Below, piece by piece: positions 53,505 to 60,848 of a stretch of 64,000 nucleotides of DNA (position 1 is the stretch's first letter; each line of letters starts with the position of its first letter). The DNA comes from Enhygromyxa salina (GTDB lineage: Bacteria; Myxococcota_A; Polyangia; Nannocystales; Nannocystaceae), in contig NZ_JMCC02000021.1 of NCBI RefSeq assembly GCF_000737335.2, positions 62,001-126,000 of the forward strand, in the 5' to 3' direction. The translations under genes and the position numbers were made by a program. The notes under the pieces were generated by a model. That model was not told the origin of the DNA. It did no database searches and saw nothing but the letters and a program-made list of their open reading frames with translations.

Positions 53505-54164
53505 ATGAACACCAAGACCATCAAGACCATCTCGACATTCGCTCTGACCTCCGTGTTCGCCCTTGGCACCATCGCCTGTGACAAGAAGGACGACGCCAAG
53601 AAAGACGACGCGAAGAAGACCGACGCAACGAAGGACGACGCGAAGAAGACCGAGGACGTCAAGGCCGAAGAGCCCGCGCCCGAGGAGGCCCAACCCGAGG
53701 AGGCCCAACCCGAAGAGGCCGCGGCCGCGCCAACCGGTCCGCAGCCCAGCAACGACAAGGAATTCCTTGGCCTCGATCTGCAGCCGATCGACGACACCTG
53801 GCAGCCCGAGTGGGACGCCGACGCCAAGGTTGCCAAGTGGAGCAACGACGACTTCTTCTTCGGCATCGTGATCCGCGTTGTCGACGACAAGCTCACCAAC
53901 ATGGACGAGCTCGAGGCCGCCGCGCCCATGATGATGCAGGTTGGCACCGCGATCTCCTCGGTGACCAAGGACGTGCAGACGACCGAGCAGGGTTGGTGGA
54001 CCGTCGTCAAGTACGACGATGACAAGGGCGAGGTCTACCTCAACATCGCCGACGTCAACGGCGTGACCGTGGTCTGCTCGGCCAACCTTGGCTCGAGCAT
54101 GGGCGACGCGATCCCCGAGGAGCTCGCGCATCGGGCCTGCTCCTCGTACAAGGTCAAAGAGTAG
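53505..54164 (+). CDS. Hypothetical lipoprotein with Lys/Asp and Pro/Glu linker
   Basis: 219-residue predicted lipoprotein. The signal peptide ends in GTIAC; the linker is KKDDAKKDDAKK repeats then PEEAQPEEAQPEEA, distinct from the Asp-Gly linkers elsewhere. The globular domain (about 85-219) starts LGLDLQPIDDTWQ and ends with a compact Cys-containing VTVVCSANLGSSMGDAIP; it may be an immunoglobulin-like or PsbP-like sandwich, but no family is recognised. A strong intrinsic terminator follows 44 bp after the stop, so the transcript ends there. Confidence 0.72.
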   Translation: MNTKTIKTISTFALTSVFALGTIACDKKDDAKKDDAKKTDATKDDAKKTEDVKAEEPAPEEAQPEEAQPEEAAAAPTGPQPSNDKEFLGLDLQPIDDTWQPEWDADAKVAKWSNDDFFFGIVIRVVDDKLTNMDELEAAAPMMMQVGTAISSVTKDVQTTEQGWWTVVKYDDDKGEVYLNIADVNGVTVVCSANLGSSMGDAIPEELAHRACSSYKVKE

Positions 54165-54207
54165 TCGGGGCCGCTCGTTCGCTGGCGGGTGTTCGCTCGC
54201 CAGCGCC

Positions 54208-54250
54208 GGCCGCTGCCGCACGGTTTGTGCGGTGGCGGCCGTTTTCTTTT
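54208..54250 (+). terminator. Intrinsic (rho-independent) terminator
   Basis: A 14-bp stem (GGCCGCTGCCGCAC, two G-T pairs) with a 5-nt GGTTT loop is followed by GTTTTCTTTT. It ends the 53505 lipoprotein transcript. The next gene begins only 28 nt after the T-run. Confidence 0.85.
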
Positions 54251-54265
54251 CGTGGCGTTCCGCGA

Positions 54266-54271
54266 TATAGC
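54266..54271 (+). promoter_or_regulatory. -10-like hexamer TATAGC, possible leaderless promoter
   Basis: TATAGC (in GATATAGCC) ends 6 nt before the ATG at 54278. Because a strong terminator ends at 54250, this gene needs its own promoter and there is no room for a leader. Confidence 0.5.
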
Positions 54272-54277
54272 CCACTC

Positions 54278-54778
54278 ATGTGGATCCGCGTCGCGGTGCT
54301 GAGCGTCTGTGTTCTGGTTGCCGGGGCATGCAGCGGCGCGGGCTCATCAGCCAATCCGCCCGATGGTGATGGTGAGGGTGAGGGTGCCGGTGATGGTGGC
54401 GGGGCCGGGACCGGACCGCGCTCGGTTGATGACGCCGGCGCGATCGCTGCGCACGAGCAAGTCGGCACCGAGCTGCCCACCGAGCTTATCGCCGAGCTGC
54501 GCCAGCAGGGCGATGACGCCAACGGCCGGCTGCTCACCCTCGCGCCCGGCTTCGTGGCAACGGCCGCCTGCAGCGATTGCGGCGCGCCGAGCTACCTGCG
54601 CTTCATCGCGGTGCGCTGCGAAGACCCCCACCACTGCGAGGTCTTGACCGAGCAGTGTGAAGGCAAGGTCAGCCGCGAGGCCAGCGTCTATGTCGTCGAG
54701 TTTCGCGCGGTCGAGGGCGCCGACGAGGAGGGGGCCGAGCTGTGCGCCGGCTACTCCGGCAGCTTCGAACCCACGTGA
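54278..54778 (+). CDS. Hypothetical small lipoprotein
   Basis: 166-residue predicted lipoprotein with lipobox VAGAC, a DGDGEGEGAGDGGG linker and a 120-residue domain. That domain has a Cys pair (TAACSDCGAPSYLRF) and two more Cys pairs (CEDPHHCEVL, TEQCEG, LCAGYSG), so probably three disulfides. Family not recognised. An apparently leaderless start and an independent promoter are suggested by the terminator just upstream. The ribosome-free gap before the riboswitch begins after its stop. Confidence 0.7.
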   Translation: MWIRVAVLSVCVLVAGACSGAGSSANPPDGDGEGEGAGDGGGAGTGPRSVDDAGAIAAHEQVGTELPTELIAELRQQGDDANGRLLTLAPGFVATAACSDCGAPSYLRFIAVRCEDPHHCEVLTEQCEGKVSREASVYVVEFRAVEGADEEGAELCAGYSGSFEPT

Positions 54779-54862
54779 CCGTTGAGCCGCTGCACAATTG
54801 CCGGCCGCCAGCGGCGGACAAGCCCGACCCGAGTCGAGACCCGCTTGGCTGGCTCGGCGAAC

Positions 54863-54895
54863 CTACCCGCAAGCGGGCGCCCAAGCTGAAAACCT
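54863..54895 (-). repeat. Short dispersed repeat, copy E (with internal deletion)
   Basis: The minus strand reads TTTTCAGCTTGGGCGCCCGCTTGCGGG, matching the outer parts of copies A and B with the middle missing. Intergenic. Confidence 0.45.
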
Positions 54896-54939
54896 GCTCA
54901 AACCCTTTGACGCGCGGCGCCGGGCTGGGTAAGGAGGGG

Positions 54940-55106
54940 GCGCTCCGGTTCGCCCGCGTTGCGGGCGTCGCAAGAGGGAATCCGGTGAGAAACCGGGACT
55001 GCCCCCGCAGCGGTGAGTGGCGACGAACGCCGCAAGATGCACTGGCTCTCGAGCTGGGAAGCAGCGGCTACTAGGAAGACCCACGAGTCCGAAGACCTGC
55101 CGGAAG
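54940..55106 (+). promoter_or_regulatory. Cobalamin (adenosylcobalamin) riboswitch
   Basis: Clear match to the B12-riboswitch core, in order: GAGGGAATCCGGTGAGAAACC, GACTGCCCCCGCAGCGGTGAG, a variable arm, CACTGGC...GAGCTGGGAAGC, and the closing B12-box region GAGTCCGAAGACCTGCC. All conserved blocks are present with normal spacing. It reads toward a short ORF and the lipoprotein at 55332. No known B12 synthesis or transport gene is adjacent, so the regulated product is a candidate new B12-related protein. Confidence 0.96.
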
Positions 55107-55139
55107 CCGCCATCTCGTTCGAGGTGGCGCCTTGCAACG

Positions 55140-55158
55140 CATCCTCGAGGGGAGGATG
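55140..55158 (+). promoter_or_regulatory. Hairpin that can hide a Shine-Dalgarno and start codon
   Basis: CATCCTC (55140-55146) pairs perfectly with GAGGATG (55152-55158), enclosing GAGGG. The 3' arm contains most of the GAGGGGAGG ribosome binding site and the ATG at 55156. This is the layout expected for translational control by the riboswitch just upstream. A second hairpin (GCCATCTC/GAGGTGGC, 55109-55128) lies between the two. Confidence 0.6.
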
Positions 55159-55164
55159 AGCGCA

Positions 55165-55335
55165 ATGAACCGGCACCGAGCGATCAACACGACAATCGAG
55201 CGACGAGGCAGGCGGCGCTTACGCCCTTGGCCCGTCGGCTTGGTCGTGCGCGCGGGCCTTTACCCCTGCCAACGTGCACCCGGTCCCCTCTTTAGCCGGG
55301 TCGCGCGTTGGCGAGAGACGAACAAATTCAAATGA
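55165..55335 (+). CDS. Short ORF between riboswitch and lipoprotein, possible leader peptide
   Basis: 56-codon ORF preceded by GAGGGGAGG at good spacing (ATG 55165; an in-frame ATG at 55156 is inside the hairpin). The peptide is Arg-rich (ERRGRRRLRPW) with no recognised family. Its TGA overlaps the ATG of the lipoprotein gene (ATGA, 55332-55335), while that gene has no good ribosome binding site of its own. I infer translational coupling: the riboswitch would control ribosome entry here and thereby the lipoprotein. It might encode a functionless leader. Confidence 0.5.
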   Translation: MNRHRAINTTIERRGRRRLRPWPVGLVVRAGLYPCQRAPGPLFSRVARWRETNKFK

Positions 55336-55868
55336 CCATCCATACCCCCACCACCGGTTCGTTCATCAAGCTCGCCGCATTGAGCGCGTGTCTGCTCGTT
55401 TCCCTCGTTGGTTGTGAGTCGGACACCGCCGATGACGGCGCCGGGACCGAGACCGGCGAGACCGGCGAGACCGGCGACACTGGCGAGACCGGCGACACTG
55501 GCGAGACCGGCGACACTGGCGAGACCGGCGACGAGATGTCGCTCGCGCTGATCGGCAGCTACTCCGACGAGTATGGCGACACGCACACGATCACCGCCGA
55601 ACAATGGGAAAACGCGGCGGGCAGCTTCGCTATCTCGGACTGGGACAATGATGAGCAGTGGGTGATCGCCCAAAACGCGGACACCAACATGTACTTTCCA
55701 GACCTGTGGAGTCGCTTCGACTGGACCTGGGACGGCGATCAACTTTACTACTGCCAGTCGGTGTTCGACGGCGCCACCGCCGAGGATGCGCTGGCCGGCA
55801 GCGCCACCGCCGATGATCTCATGATGGGCTGCGGCGGCTTCGCCTGGACCAAGATGGACGCAATCTAA
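55332..55868 (+). CDS. Small lipoprotein under cobalamin-riboswitch control
   Basis: 178-residue predicted surface lipoprotein: signal peptide ending in LVGC, a linker of repeated TGETGD, then a 110-residue domain. That domain starts LIGSYSDEYGDTHTIT, continues with several Trp and Asn residues, and ends with LYYCQSVFDGATAEDAL and MMGCGGFAWTKM. The two Cys likely pair. I do not recognise a named family, but similar CGGF(x)W endings occur in small secreted proteins of unknown role. With a B12 riboswitch upstream, a role in capture or uptake of cobalamin at the cell surface (as for BtuG/BtuH lipoproteins of Bacteroides, to which no similarity is claimed) is the best hypothesis. Its stop overlaps the convergent next gene. 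Confidence 0.8.
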   Translation: MTIHTPTTGSFIKLAALSACLLVSLVGCESDTADDGAGTETGETGETGDTGETGDTGETGDTGETGDEMSLALIGSYSDEYGDTHTITAEQWENAAGSFAISDWDNDEQWVIAQNADTNMYFPDLWSRFDWTWDGDQLYYCQSVFDGATAEDALAGSATADDLMMGCGGFAWTKMDAI

Positions 55869-56572
55869 AAGCCCGGCGGCACCTCGCCGTGCAGGCAGGT
55901 GATCGTGTTTGGCTCGCCCCGCGTCGACCACTTGGCGCTGCGGGGATCTTCGGGCGTGCCCTCGATCAGGCCCTCTTCGGCGGACCACGTGGGCCGCTGG
56001 CCCGGGCCGAGCGAGTGCAGGCCGCTCTGGTAGGGGCCGATCACATAAGTGTGCCCGGCCGCGCGGCACCCGAAAAAGTCGGTCCACGCCTGGGCGAACG
56101 CGTGACCGCTGTGGGCGCCAAAGGTCTCGCAGGTGCGAAACCACCACAGCGGTCGCTCGACCCCACGCATGCGCTCGCGGATCGCCGCGAGCGCGTCGTG
56201 GTGGGCGTGACTTGGGTCGAGCGACTCGATGTCGAGCCTGGTGCGATCGATCTTGGCGCAGCCCCACTTGCCGTGGCCCCAAAACTGAATCTCGCCGATC
56301 CGCTCGGACCCGCGGTGCTCTGCCAGCCAGGTCAGCGCGCTGCCCCAGTCCGAGAAGCCGCGTCGATCGTCGAGCCTTCCGAGCCCGCGGTACAGCAACC
56401 CGCCGATCTGCCACGAGTGCGTGAGCCCCGGCCACGGCGCGCCTTCCAGCAGCTGCCCCGCGCGGCGCATGATGCGGTCACCGACCCAACGGTCCCGCCC
56501 GCTGGCCCCAGGCTTGGGAAAATCGCCGGTGCAGGTGTCATCGTAGATCATCAAGCGCAGCGGCCGACTCAT
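55865..56572 (-). CDS. Conserved hypothetical protein, possible caspase-like His-Cys dyad
   Basis: 235-residue cytosolic protein without signal peptide. A candidate catalytic pair is visible: His in IQFWGHGKWGC (about residue 99-104) followed about 50 residues later by Cys in LWWFRTCETFGAHSGHAF. This strand-HG ... strand-xxC layout is that of caspase/DUF4347-type peptidases. A second Cys-containing FFGCRAAGHTYVIG segment and a GPGQRPTWSAEEGL end follow. The assignment is by motif order only. It starts at ATG 56572, 20 bp from the divergent APH-type kinase, and its stop overlaps the B12-riboswitch lipoprotein gene by 4 bp. Confidence 0.65.
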   Translation of the reverse strand: MSRPLRLMIYDDTCTGDFPKPGASGRDRWVGDRIMRRAGQLLEGAPWPGLTHSWQIGGLLYRGLGRLDDRRGFSDWGSALTWLAEHRGSERIGEIQFWGHGKWGCAKIDRTRLDIESLDPSHAHHDALAAIRERMRGVERPLWWFRTCETFGAHSGHAFAQAWTDFFGCRAAGHTYVIGPYQSGLHSLGPGQRPTWSAEEGLIEGTPEDPRSAKWSTRGEPNTITCLHGEVPPGF

Positions 56573-56578
56573 TGGCGC

Positions 56579-56586
56579 AGCATAGC
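56579..56586. promoter_or_regulatory. Shared divergent -10-like element AGCATAGC
   Basis: Read rightward, CATAGC ends 6 nt before ATG 56593; read leftward, TATGCT ends 6 nt before ATG 56572. The whole intergenic gap is 20 bp, so the two genes would be leaderless and their promoters mutually exclusive. Confidence 0.45.
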
Positions 56587-56592
56587 CCCAAG

Positions 56593-57486
56593 ATGACCCG
56601 ATCCGATCCGCCAGCCGACGTGCTCGAGTTCGTCGCAGATAGGGTGGGGCGCCCGCGACCCGTGAGCTTGGTGCAGCTCGATCCTCGCGGGCGGGTGTTT
56701 GGCGTGGATGTCGAGGACCGGTCCGGCGCCGTCCGGCCGATCGTGATCAAGCGCTTCGACGCGCCCAGGTTGTTCGAGCAAGAGCGAGGCGTGCTCGCCG
56801 ACTGGTTCGCGCGGGGCGGGGAGCTCCTCGGTGGCGCGCGGGTCCCCGAGCTGCTAGCCGCCAACGCTTCACTGCAAACGCTCGTCATGACCCGGGTGGC
56901 CGGGGCGCCCGTGGGCGACGAAGGCTCCGAGAACGGCGAGCTGGCCGAGCTGCACCGCGCCGCCGGTCGGTGCCTCGCGGCGCTGCATCAGCTGCCGGTC
57001 GCGGACCGGGATCCCATGCCGCTCGTGCAGGCGCTGGCCCGGCGACACCGCGCGTGGTCGCGCGCGTGCGAACAGGCGCTCGCCCCACCCGAGCAGCGCG
57101 TGGTTCGGACCTTGGCCCCCAGCCCCGCGCTGTTCGACGGCGCCGTTCGGGTCCCGTGCCATCGCGACTTCACCCCCAACAACTGGCTGTGGGATGGTCG
57201 GACCCTGGCGCTCGTCGATTTCGAGCATGCACGCCTCGACCTGGCCCTGGTGGATCTCGCCAAGCTGGTCGCGGCCAGCTGGCACAGCGATCGAAGCCTC
57301 GAACTCGCGTTCTTCGAGGGCTATGGCCGCCAGCTGACGACCCGGGAGCGAACCCAGCTGCGCAGCGCGCTCATGTTGCATGGCGTCGCCAGCCTGGCCT
57401 GGGGCCTGCGCCACCAAGACTCGGGCTTTGTCGCGCTTGGCCGCCGGGCGCTGGCGCTGGCCGAGACCTGGTCGCCAGCAGATTGA
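56593..57486 (+). CDS. Aminoglycoside phosphotransferase (APH)-family kinase
   Basis: 297-residue kinase-fold protein: VIKRFDAPRLFEQERGVL (ATP-binding Lys and the following Glu), LVMTRVAGAPVG (hinge), CHRDFTPNNWLW (catalytic loop with Asp and Asn) and LALVDFEHARLDLALVDLAK (metal-binding Asp). APH-fold enzymes phosphorylate aminoglycosides, choline, homoserine and other small molecules; substrate specificity cannot be read here. ATG 56593 follows the shared -10-like element; a TTG at 56572 is also in frame. Confidence 0.9.
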   Translation: MTRSDPPADVLEFVADRVGRPRPVSLVQLDPRGRVFGVDVEDRSGAVRPIVIKRFDAPRLFEQERGVLADWFARGGELLGGARVPELLAANASLQTLVMTRVAGAPVGDEGSENGELAELHRAAGRCLAALHQLPVADRDPMPLVQALARRHRAWSRACEQALAPPEQRVVRTLAPSPALFDGAVRVPCHRDFTPNNWLWDGRTLALVDFEHARLDLALVDLAKLVAASWHSDRSLELAFFEGYGRQLTTRERTQLRSALMLHGVASLAWGLRHQDSGFVALGRRALALAETWSPAD

Positions 57487-57584
57487 TCGCCAACACTCAG
57501 CGCTACAGTTTCGCCACGCAACTCCCTATGATGGTGGGGGTGTTCTCCCGTCGCGCTTCGCGGCGGCGCACCGGGAGCTTGAAC

Positions 57585-58913
57585 ATGATCCGTATCCAGC
57601 GCTTGTCCGTAGTTTTGGCCCTGCTTCCAATTGCTTGTGGCGACAGCGGCAGCGGCGACGCGGACACCAACGGCGTGTCCAGTGGCGAGACCGCGACCGG
57701 TGATGGTGATGGCGACACCGCCGAGGGCAACTCGGCGACCATGACCGGAGATGGCGATGGTGATGGTGATGGTGACGGAGACGGCGACGGAGATCCCGGC
57801 GACGGCGACGGAGATACAGGTGACGGAGATGGCGACGGCGACACGGGCGACGGCGACGGCGACGGCGATACAGGTGACGGGGACGGCGACGGCGACGGCG
57901 ATGGCGATGGCGACACCAGCGGTGACGGCGATGGCGACACCAACGACGCGTGTGACGAATTCCAGGTCACCGTCGATCCTGTCGCGCCCAACGTCATGCT
58001 GGTGCTCGACAAGTCGCGCAGCATGTTCACGAACTACTGGGATCACGACAACAACAACAACACGCCGCAGATCACCCGGTGGAACAGCCTCTACCAGGTG
58101 GTCGCCAACATCACGGGCGCCTTCGATACCAAGATCAATTTCGGCGCGAACCTGTTCCCCTCGACCCAGGCCCAAAACGTCTACGGCCCAGCGGCCTGCA
58201 TTACGTCGGACTTTCCCGAGGTCACGGTCTCAACCGCCAACGGCCCCACGATCCTCGCGGCGATCCCAGCCGCGAACGTGGTCAACTCGTACGGGGGCAC
58301 GCCCGCGACGCTTGGCATCGACACCGCTTACGCGCACTTGAGCAGCCTCGATCCCGCGATCCCGCGGGTGATGATCCTCGTCACCGACGGCGCGGCGAAC
58401 TGCAACGAGAACGCCCAGAGCAACTTCCAGCTGTTCGAGGTCTACGACAGCAACCTGCCCGCGCTCGTGGGCCAAGCCTTCACGGATGACGACATCCCCA
58501 CCTACGTCGTTGGCATCGACATCGCCAACATGGTCATCGACGACGGAGTTGGCGGCGATCCCAACGGCATCAACCCCACGACCGTGCTCAACCAGGTCGC
58601 GCAGCAGGGGGGGACCAACGCCTTCTTCAACTCCCAGGATCAGGCCCAGCTGCAAGCTGCGCTCACCGGCGTGATCGACAGCGTCAAGACCTGCACGATC
58701 CCCCTCGCGGAGCCGCCGTTCTTCCCCGACTTCACCAAGGTGTTCGTCGACGACATGGAGTGGGACATGGTCGACAACTGCGACGTCGAGGATGGCTGGG
58801 TCTACACCAACCCCAACGGCCCCTACGAAGCGATCGAGCTGTGCGGGGCTGCGTGTGACGCGGTCAAGATCATTGGTGAGGCCGATGTGGAGTACCACTG
58901 CAACCCTGGCTGA
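57585..58913 (+). CDS. VWA-domain lipoprotein with long Asp-Gly linker
   Basis: 442-residue predicted lipoprotein: ATG 57585 with GGGAG upstream, lipobox PIAC, then about 100 residues of DGDGD/DTGDGD encoded by a GAYGGNGAYGG tract (57700-57950). The globular part (about 130-390) is a von Willebrand A domain with MIDAS residues LDKSRSM, a GGTPATLGID second loop, and VMILVTDGAANC. It ends with a Cys-containing beta region. Such surface VWA proteins bind ligands in a metal-dependent way, often in adhesion. Partner unknown. It is separated from the next gene by about 210 bp. Confidence 0.85.
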   Translation: MIRIQRLSVVLALLPIACGDSGSGDADTNGVSSGETATGDGDGDTAEGNSATMTGDGDGDGDGDGDGDGDPGDGDGDTGDGDGDGDTGDGDGDGDTGDGDGDGDGDGDGDTSGDGDGDTNDACDEFQVTVDPVAPNVMLVLDKSRSMFTNYWDHDNNNNTPQITRWNSLYQVVANITGAFDTKINFGANLFPSTQAQNVYGPAACITSDFPEVTVSTANGPTILAAIPAANVVNSYGGTPATLGIDTAYAHLSSLDPAIPRVMILVTDGAANCNENAQSNFQLFEVYDSNLPALVGQAFTDDDIPTYVVGIDIANMVIDDGVGGDPNGINPTTVLNQVAQQGGTNAFFNSQDQAQLQAALTGVIDSVKTCTIPLAEPPFFPDFTKVFVDDMEWDMVDNCDVEDGWVYTNPNGPYEAIELCGAACDAVKIIGEADVEYHCNPG

Positions 58914-59051
58914 GCCGGGTTGGTTGCGGAACGGTAGTTTTTGTGAGGGCTCATCCATGAGTTTCTTGCATGGGCCCATCCTTTTTGGTCTTTTGGCCTA
59001 AAACTCCTGGGTCCAGCTTACGTAAAGTAACGAGAAAAACCGCTTTTCCTG

Positions 59052-59080
59052 TTGGAAGCGAAGGGCTGCCCCCGTATAGA
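59052..59080 (+). promoter_or_regulatory. Candidate sigma-70-type promoter for the second DUF1592 gene
   Basis: TTGGAA (59052-59057) and TATAGA (59075-59080) are separated by 17 bp, each matching four of six consensus positions. About 47 nt lie between the -10 and the TTG start, enough for a leader with the AGGGGG near 59115 as ribosome binding site. Confidence 0.4.
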
Positions 59081-59127
59081 CTCCACGGGCCGATCCACGC
59101 CGGGTCGACACACCCAGGGGGTCCTGC

Positions 59128-60834
59128 TTGAATTTCCGAACACCTTTCCTTTCGAGCGCCGTCCGCTGCCTGAGCGCGCTGGCACTCGCCGTTGTCGCAC
59201 CGGGTTGCAAAGGCGGCGGTGGCGACGACGACGGCATGGCTGACGGTGACAGCACGGCTGGCACCGAGGGAACCGGCGATGAATCTGCTGAGAGCGGTGG
59301 CGACGACTTCACGCCTCCACCTGGTGGCATGCGCCGGTTGCTGGACTACCAGTACATCAACACGGTCGGCTACATGTTTGGGCCGGAGGCCGCCGCGGTG
59401 GCGATTCCGCCCGCTGACCAGTCGCTGTTTGGCTACACCTCGATCGGCAACTCGCTGATCTCCCCTGGACTCGACCTGGTCGAGACCTATGAATCGTCGG
59501 CGCTGCGCATCGCCGACGCGGCGATCGCCAACCCGAACACGCTCGCCGGCATCGTCCCCTGCGTGAAGGACTCGCCGGACGAAGCTTGCTACACGACCGT
59601 CGCGCAGACCCTGGGTCACCTGGCGTGGCGACGCCCGCTGACCGACGACGAGGTCCAGGCGGTCGTCGAGATCGCCCTCGAGGCCCAAGCCTGGGGTGCC
59701 GGGGACTTCAACGCCGGCCTCAAGTACGAGCTGGTTCGGATCCTGCTCTCGCCCGACTTCATCTACGTGGTCGAGACCGGCGAGCAAGATCCGAACGAGC
59801 CCGAAGAGTACTGGCTGACCGGCCCCGAGGTCGTGACTCGGCTGTCGCTGCTGCTGATCGGTCGCGGTCCCTCGCTGACGCTGCTGAAGTCGGCCGAGGC
59901 TGGCAACTACGACAGCGTCGAGTCGGTCGAGACCCTGGCGCGCGCGATGCTCAACGACGCCCGCGCGCCCGAGGCCGTGTCCGAGTTCTTCGCCGAGTAC
60001 CTGGCGCTCGAAGAGATCCCCGCCAAGAACCCGGCCTCGTTCCCGCTCTACAGCGAGGCGCTCGTCGACTCGATGGTCGAAGAGACCGAGCTGCTGCTGC
60101 GCGACGTGATCTGGACCCAGGACACCGACTTCCGCGACTTCATCGAGTCCGACTACACCTTCGTCGACGCCCGCTTGGCCGAGCTCTACGGCCTGCCCGC
60201 GCCAGCCAACGACTGGGATCAGGTCATGTTGCCGGCCGATCAAGCCCGCGCTGGCTTCCTGTCCCACGCCAGCGTGCTGGCTCGCAACTCGCACTACGAC
60301 GGCAACTCGACCACGCGCCGCGGGCTGTACATTCAGCAGCGCTTCTTGTGCTACGCGATCCCGCCGCCGCCGCCCGACGTCAACCCGAACCTGCCCGAGC
60401 CGCCTGACGACACGCCGATGACCCTGCGTGAGCTGATGGAGACCGTGCACCTCGAGGTCGACTCGTGCGCCGTCTGTCACGCGCACATGGATCCGCTTGG
60501 CTTCACGCTGGAGAACTACGACGCGCTGGGAGCCTGGCGCACGCAGGAGCCCAACGGGCTGCCGATCGACCCGGTCACCGAGTACGGCGACTTTGGCCAG
60601 ATCGGCAGCGCCACCGATCTGGCAGCCAACGTTGCAATGGATCCGCGCCTGGGTCAGTGCATCGTCAACAACATGATCCGCTTTGGTCGCGGCAGCCTCG
60701 AAAACCCGACCAAAGAGAGCGCCGAGCTGCAAGAGCTCTACGCTTCGTTCGAGACCGCCAACTACCGCTTCCAAGAGCTGCTGATCGCGTTCGTGACCAG
60801 CGAGTTGTTCTTGCAGGTCGGGGAGCCCAAGTAG
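59128..60834 (+). CDS. DUF1592-type lipoprotein with one c-heme motif, copy 2
   Basis: 568-residue paralogue of the protein at 5133. TTG 59128 is the likely start (AGGGGG upstream, signal peptide right after); lipobox APGC; linker of G, D, S, E. Family landmarks: RRLLDYQYINTVGYMFG (diverged DUF1587), LAWRRPLTDDEVQAVV (DUF1595), RILLSPDFIYVVE (DUF1592), TRRGLYIQQRFLCYAIPPPPP and CAVCHAHMDPLGFTLE (DUF1588, one CxxCH heme motif), and a C-terminal DUF1585 helix. It is followed 14 bp later by its DUF1552 partner, the same gene order as copy 1. Confidence 0.9.
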   Translation: MNFRTPFLSSAVRCLSALALAVVAPGCKGGGGDDDGMADGDSTAGTEGTGDESAESGGDDFTPPPGGMRRLLDYQYINTVGYMFGPEAAAVAIPPADQSLFGYTSIGNSLISPGLDLVETYESSALRIADAAIANPNTLAGIVPCVKDSPDEACYTTVAQTLGHLAWRRPLTDDEVQAVVEIALEAQAWGAGDFNAGLKYELVRILLSPDFIYVVETGEQDPNEPEEYWLTGPEVVTRLSLLLIGRGPSLTLLKSAEAGNYDSVESVETLARAMLNDARAPEAVSEFFAEYLALEEIPAKNPASFPLYSEALVDSMVEETELLLRDVIWTQDTDFRDFIESDYTFVDARLAELYGLPAPANDWDQVMLPADQARAGFLSHASVLARNSHYDGNSTTRRGLYIQQRFLCYAIPPPPPDVNPNLPEPPDDTPMTLRELMETVHLEVDSCAVCHAHMDPLGFTLENYDALGAWRTQEPNGLPIDPVTEYGDFGQIGSATDLAANVAMDPRLGQCIVNNMIRFGRGSLENPTKESAELQELYASFETANYRFQELLIAFVTSELFLQVGEPK

Positions 60835-60848
60835 GAAGGACCCACGCC

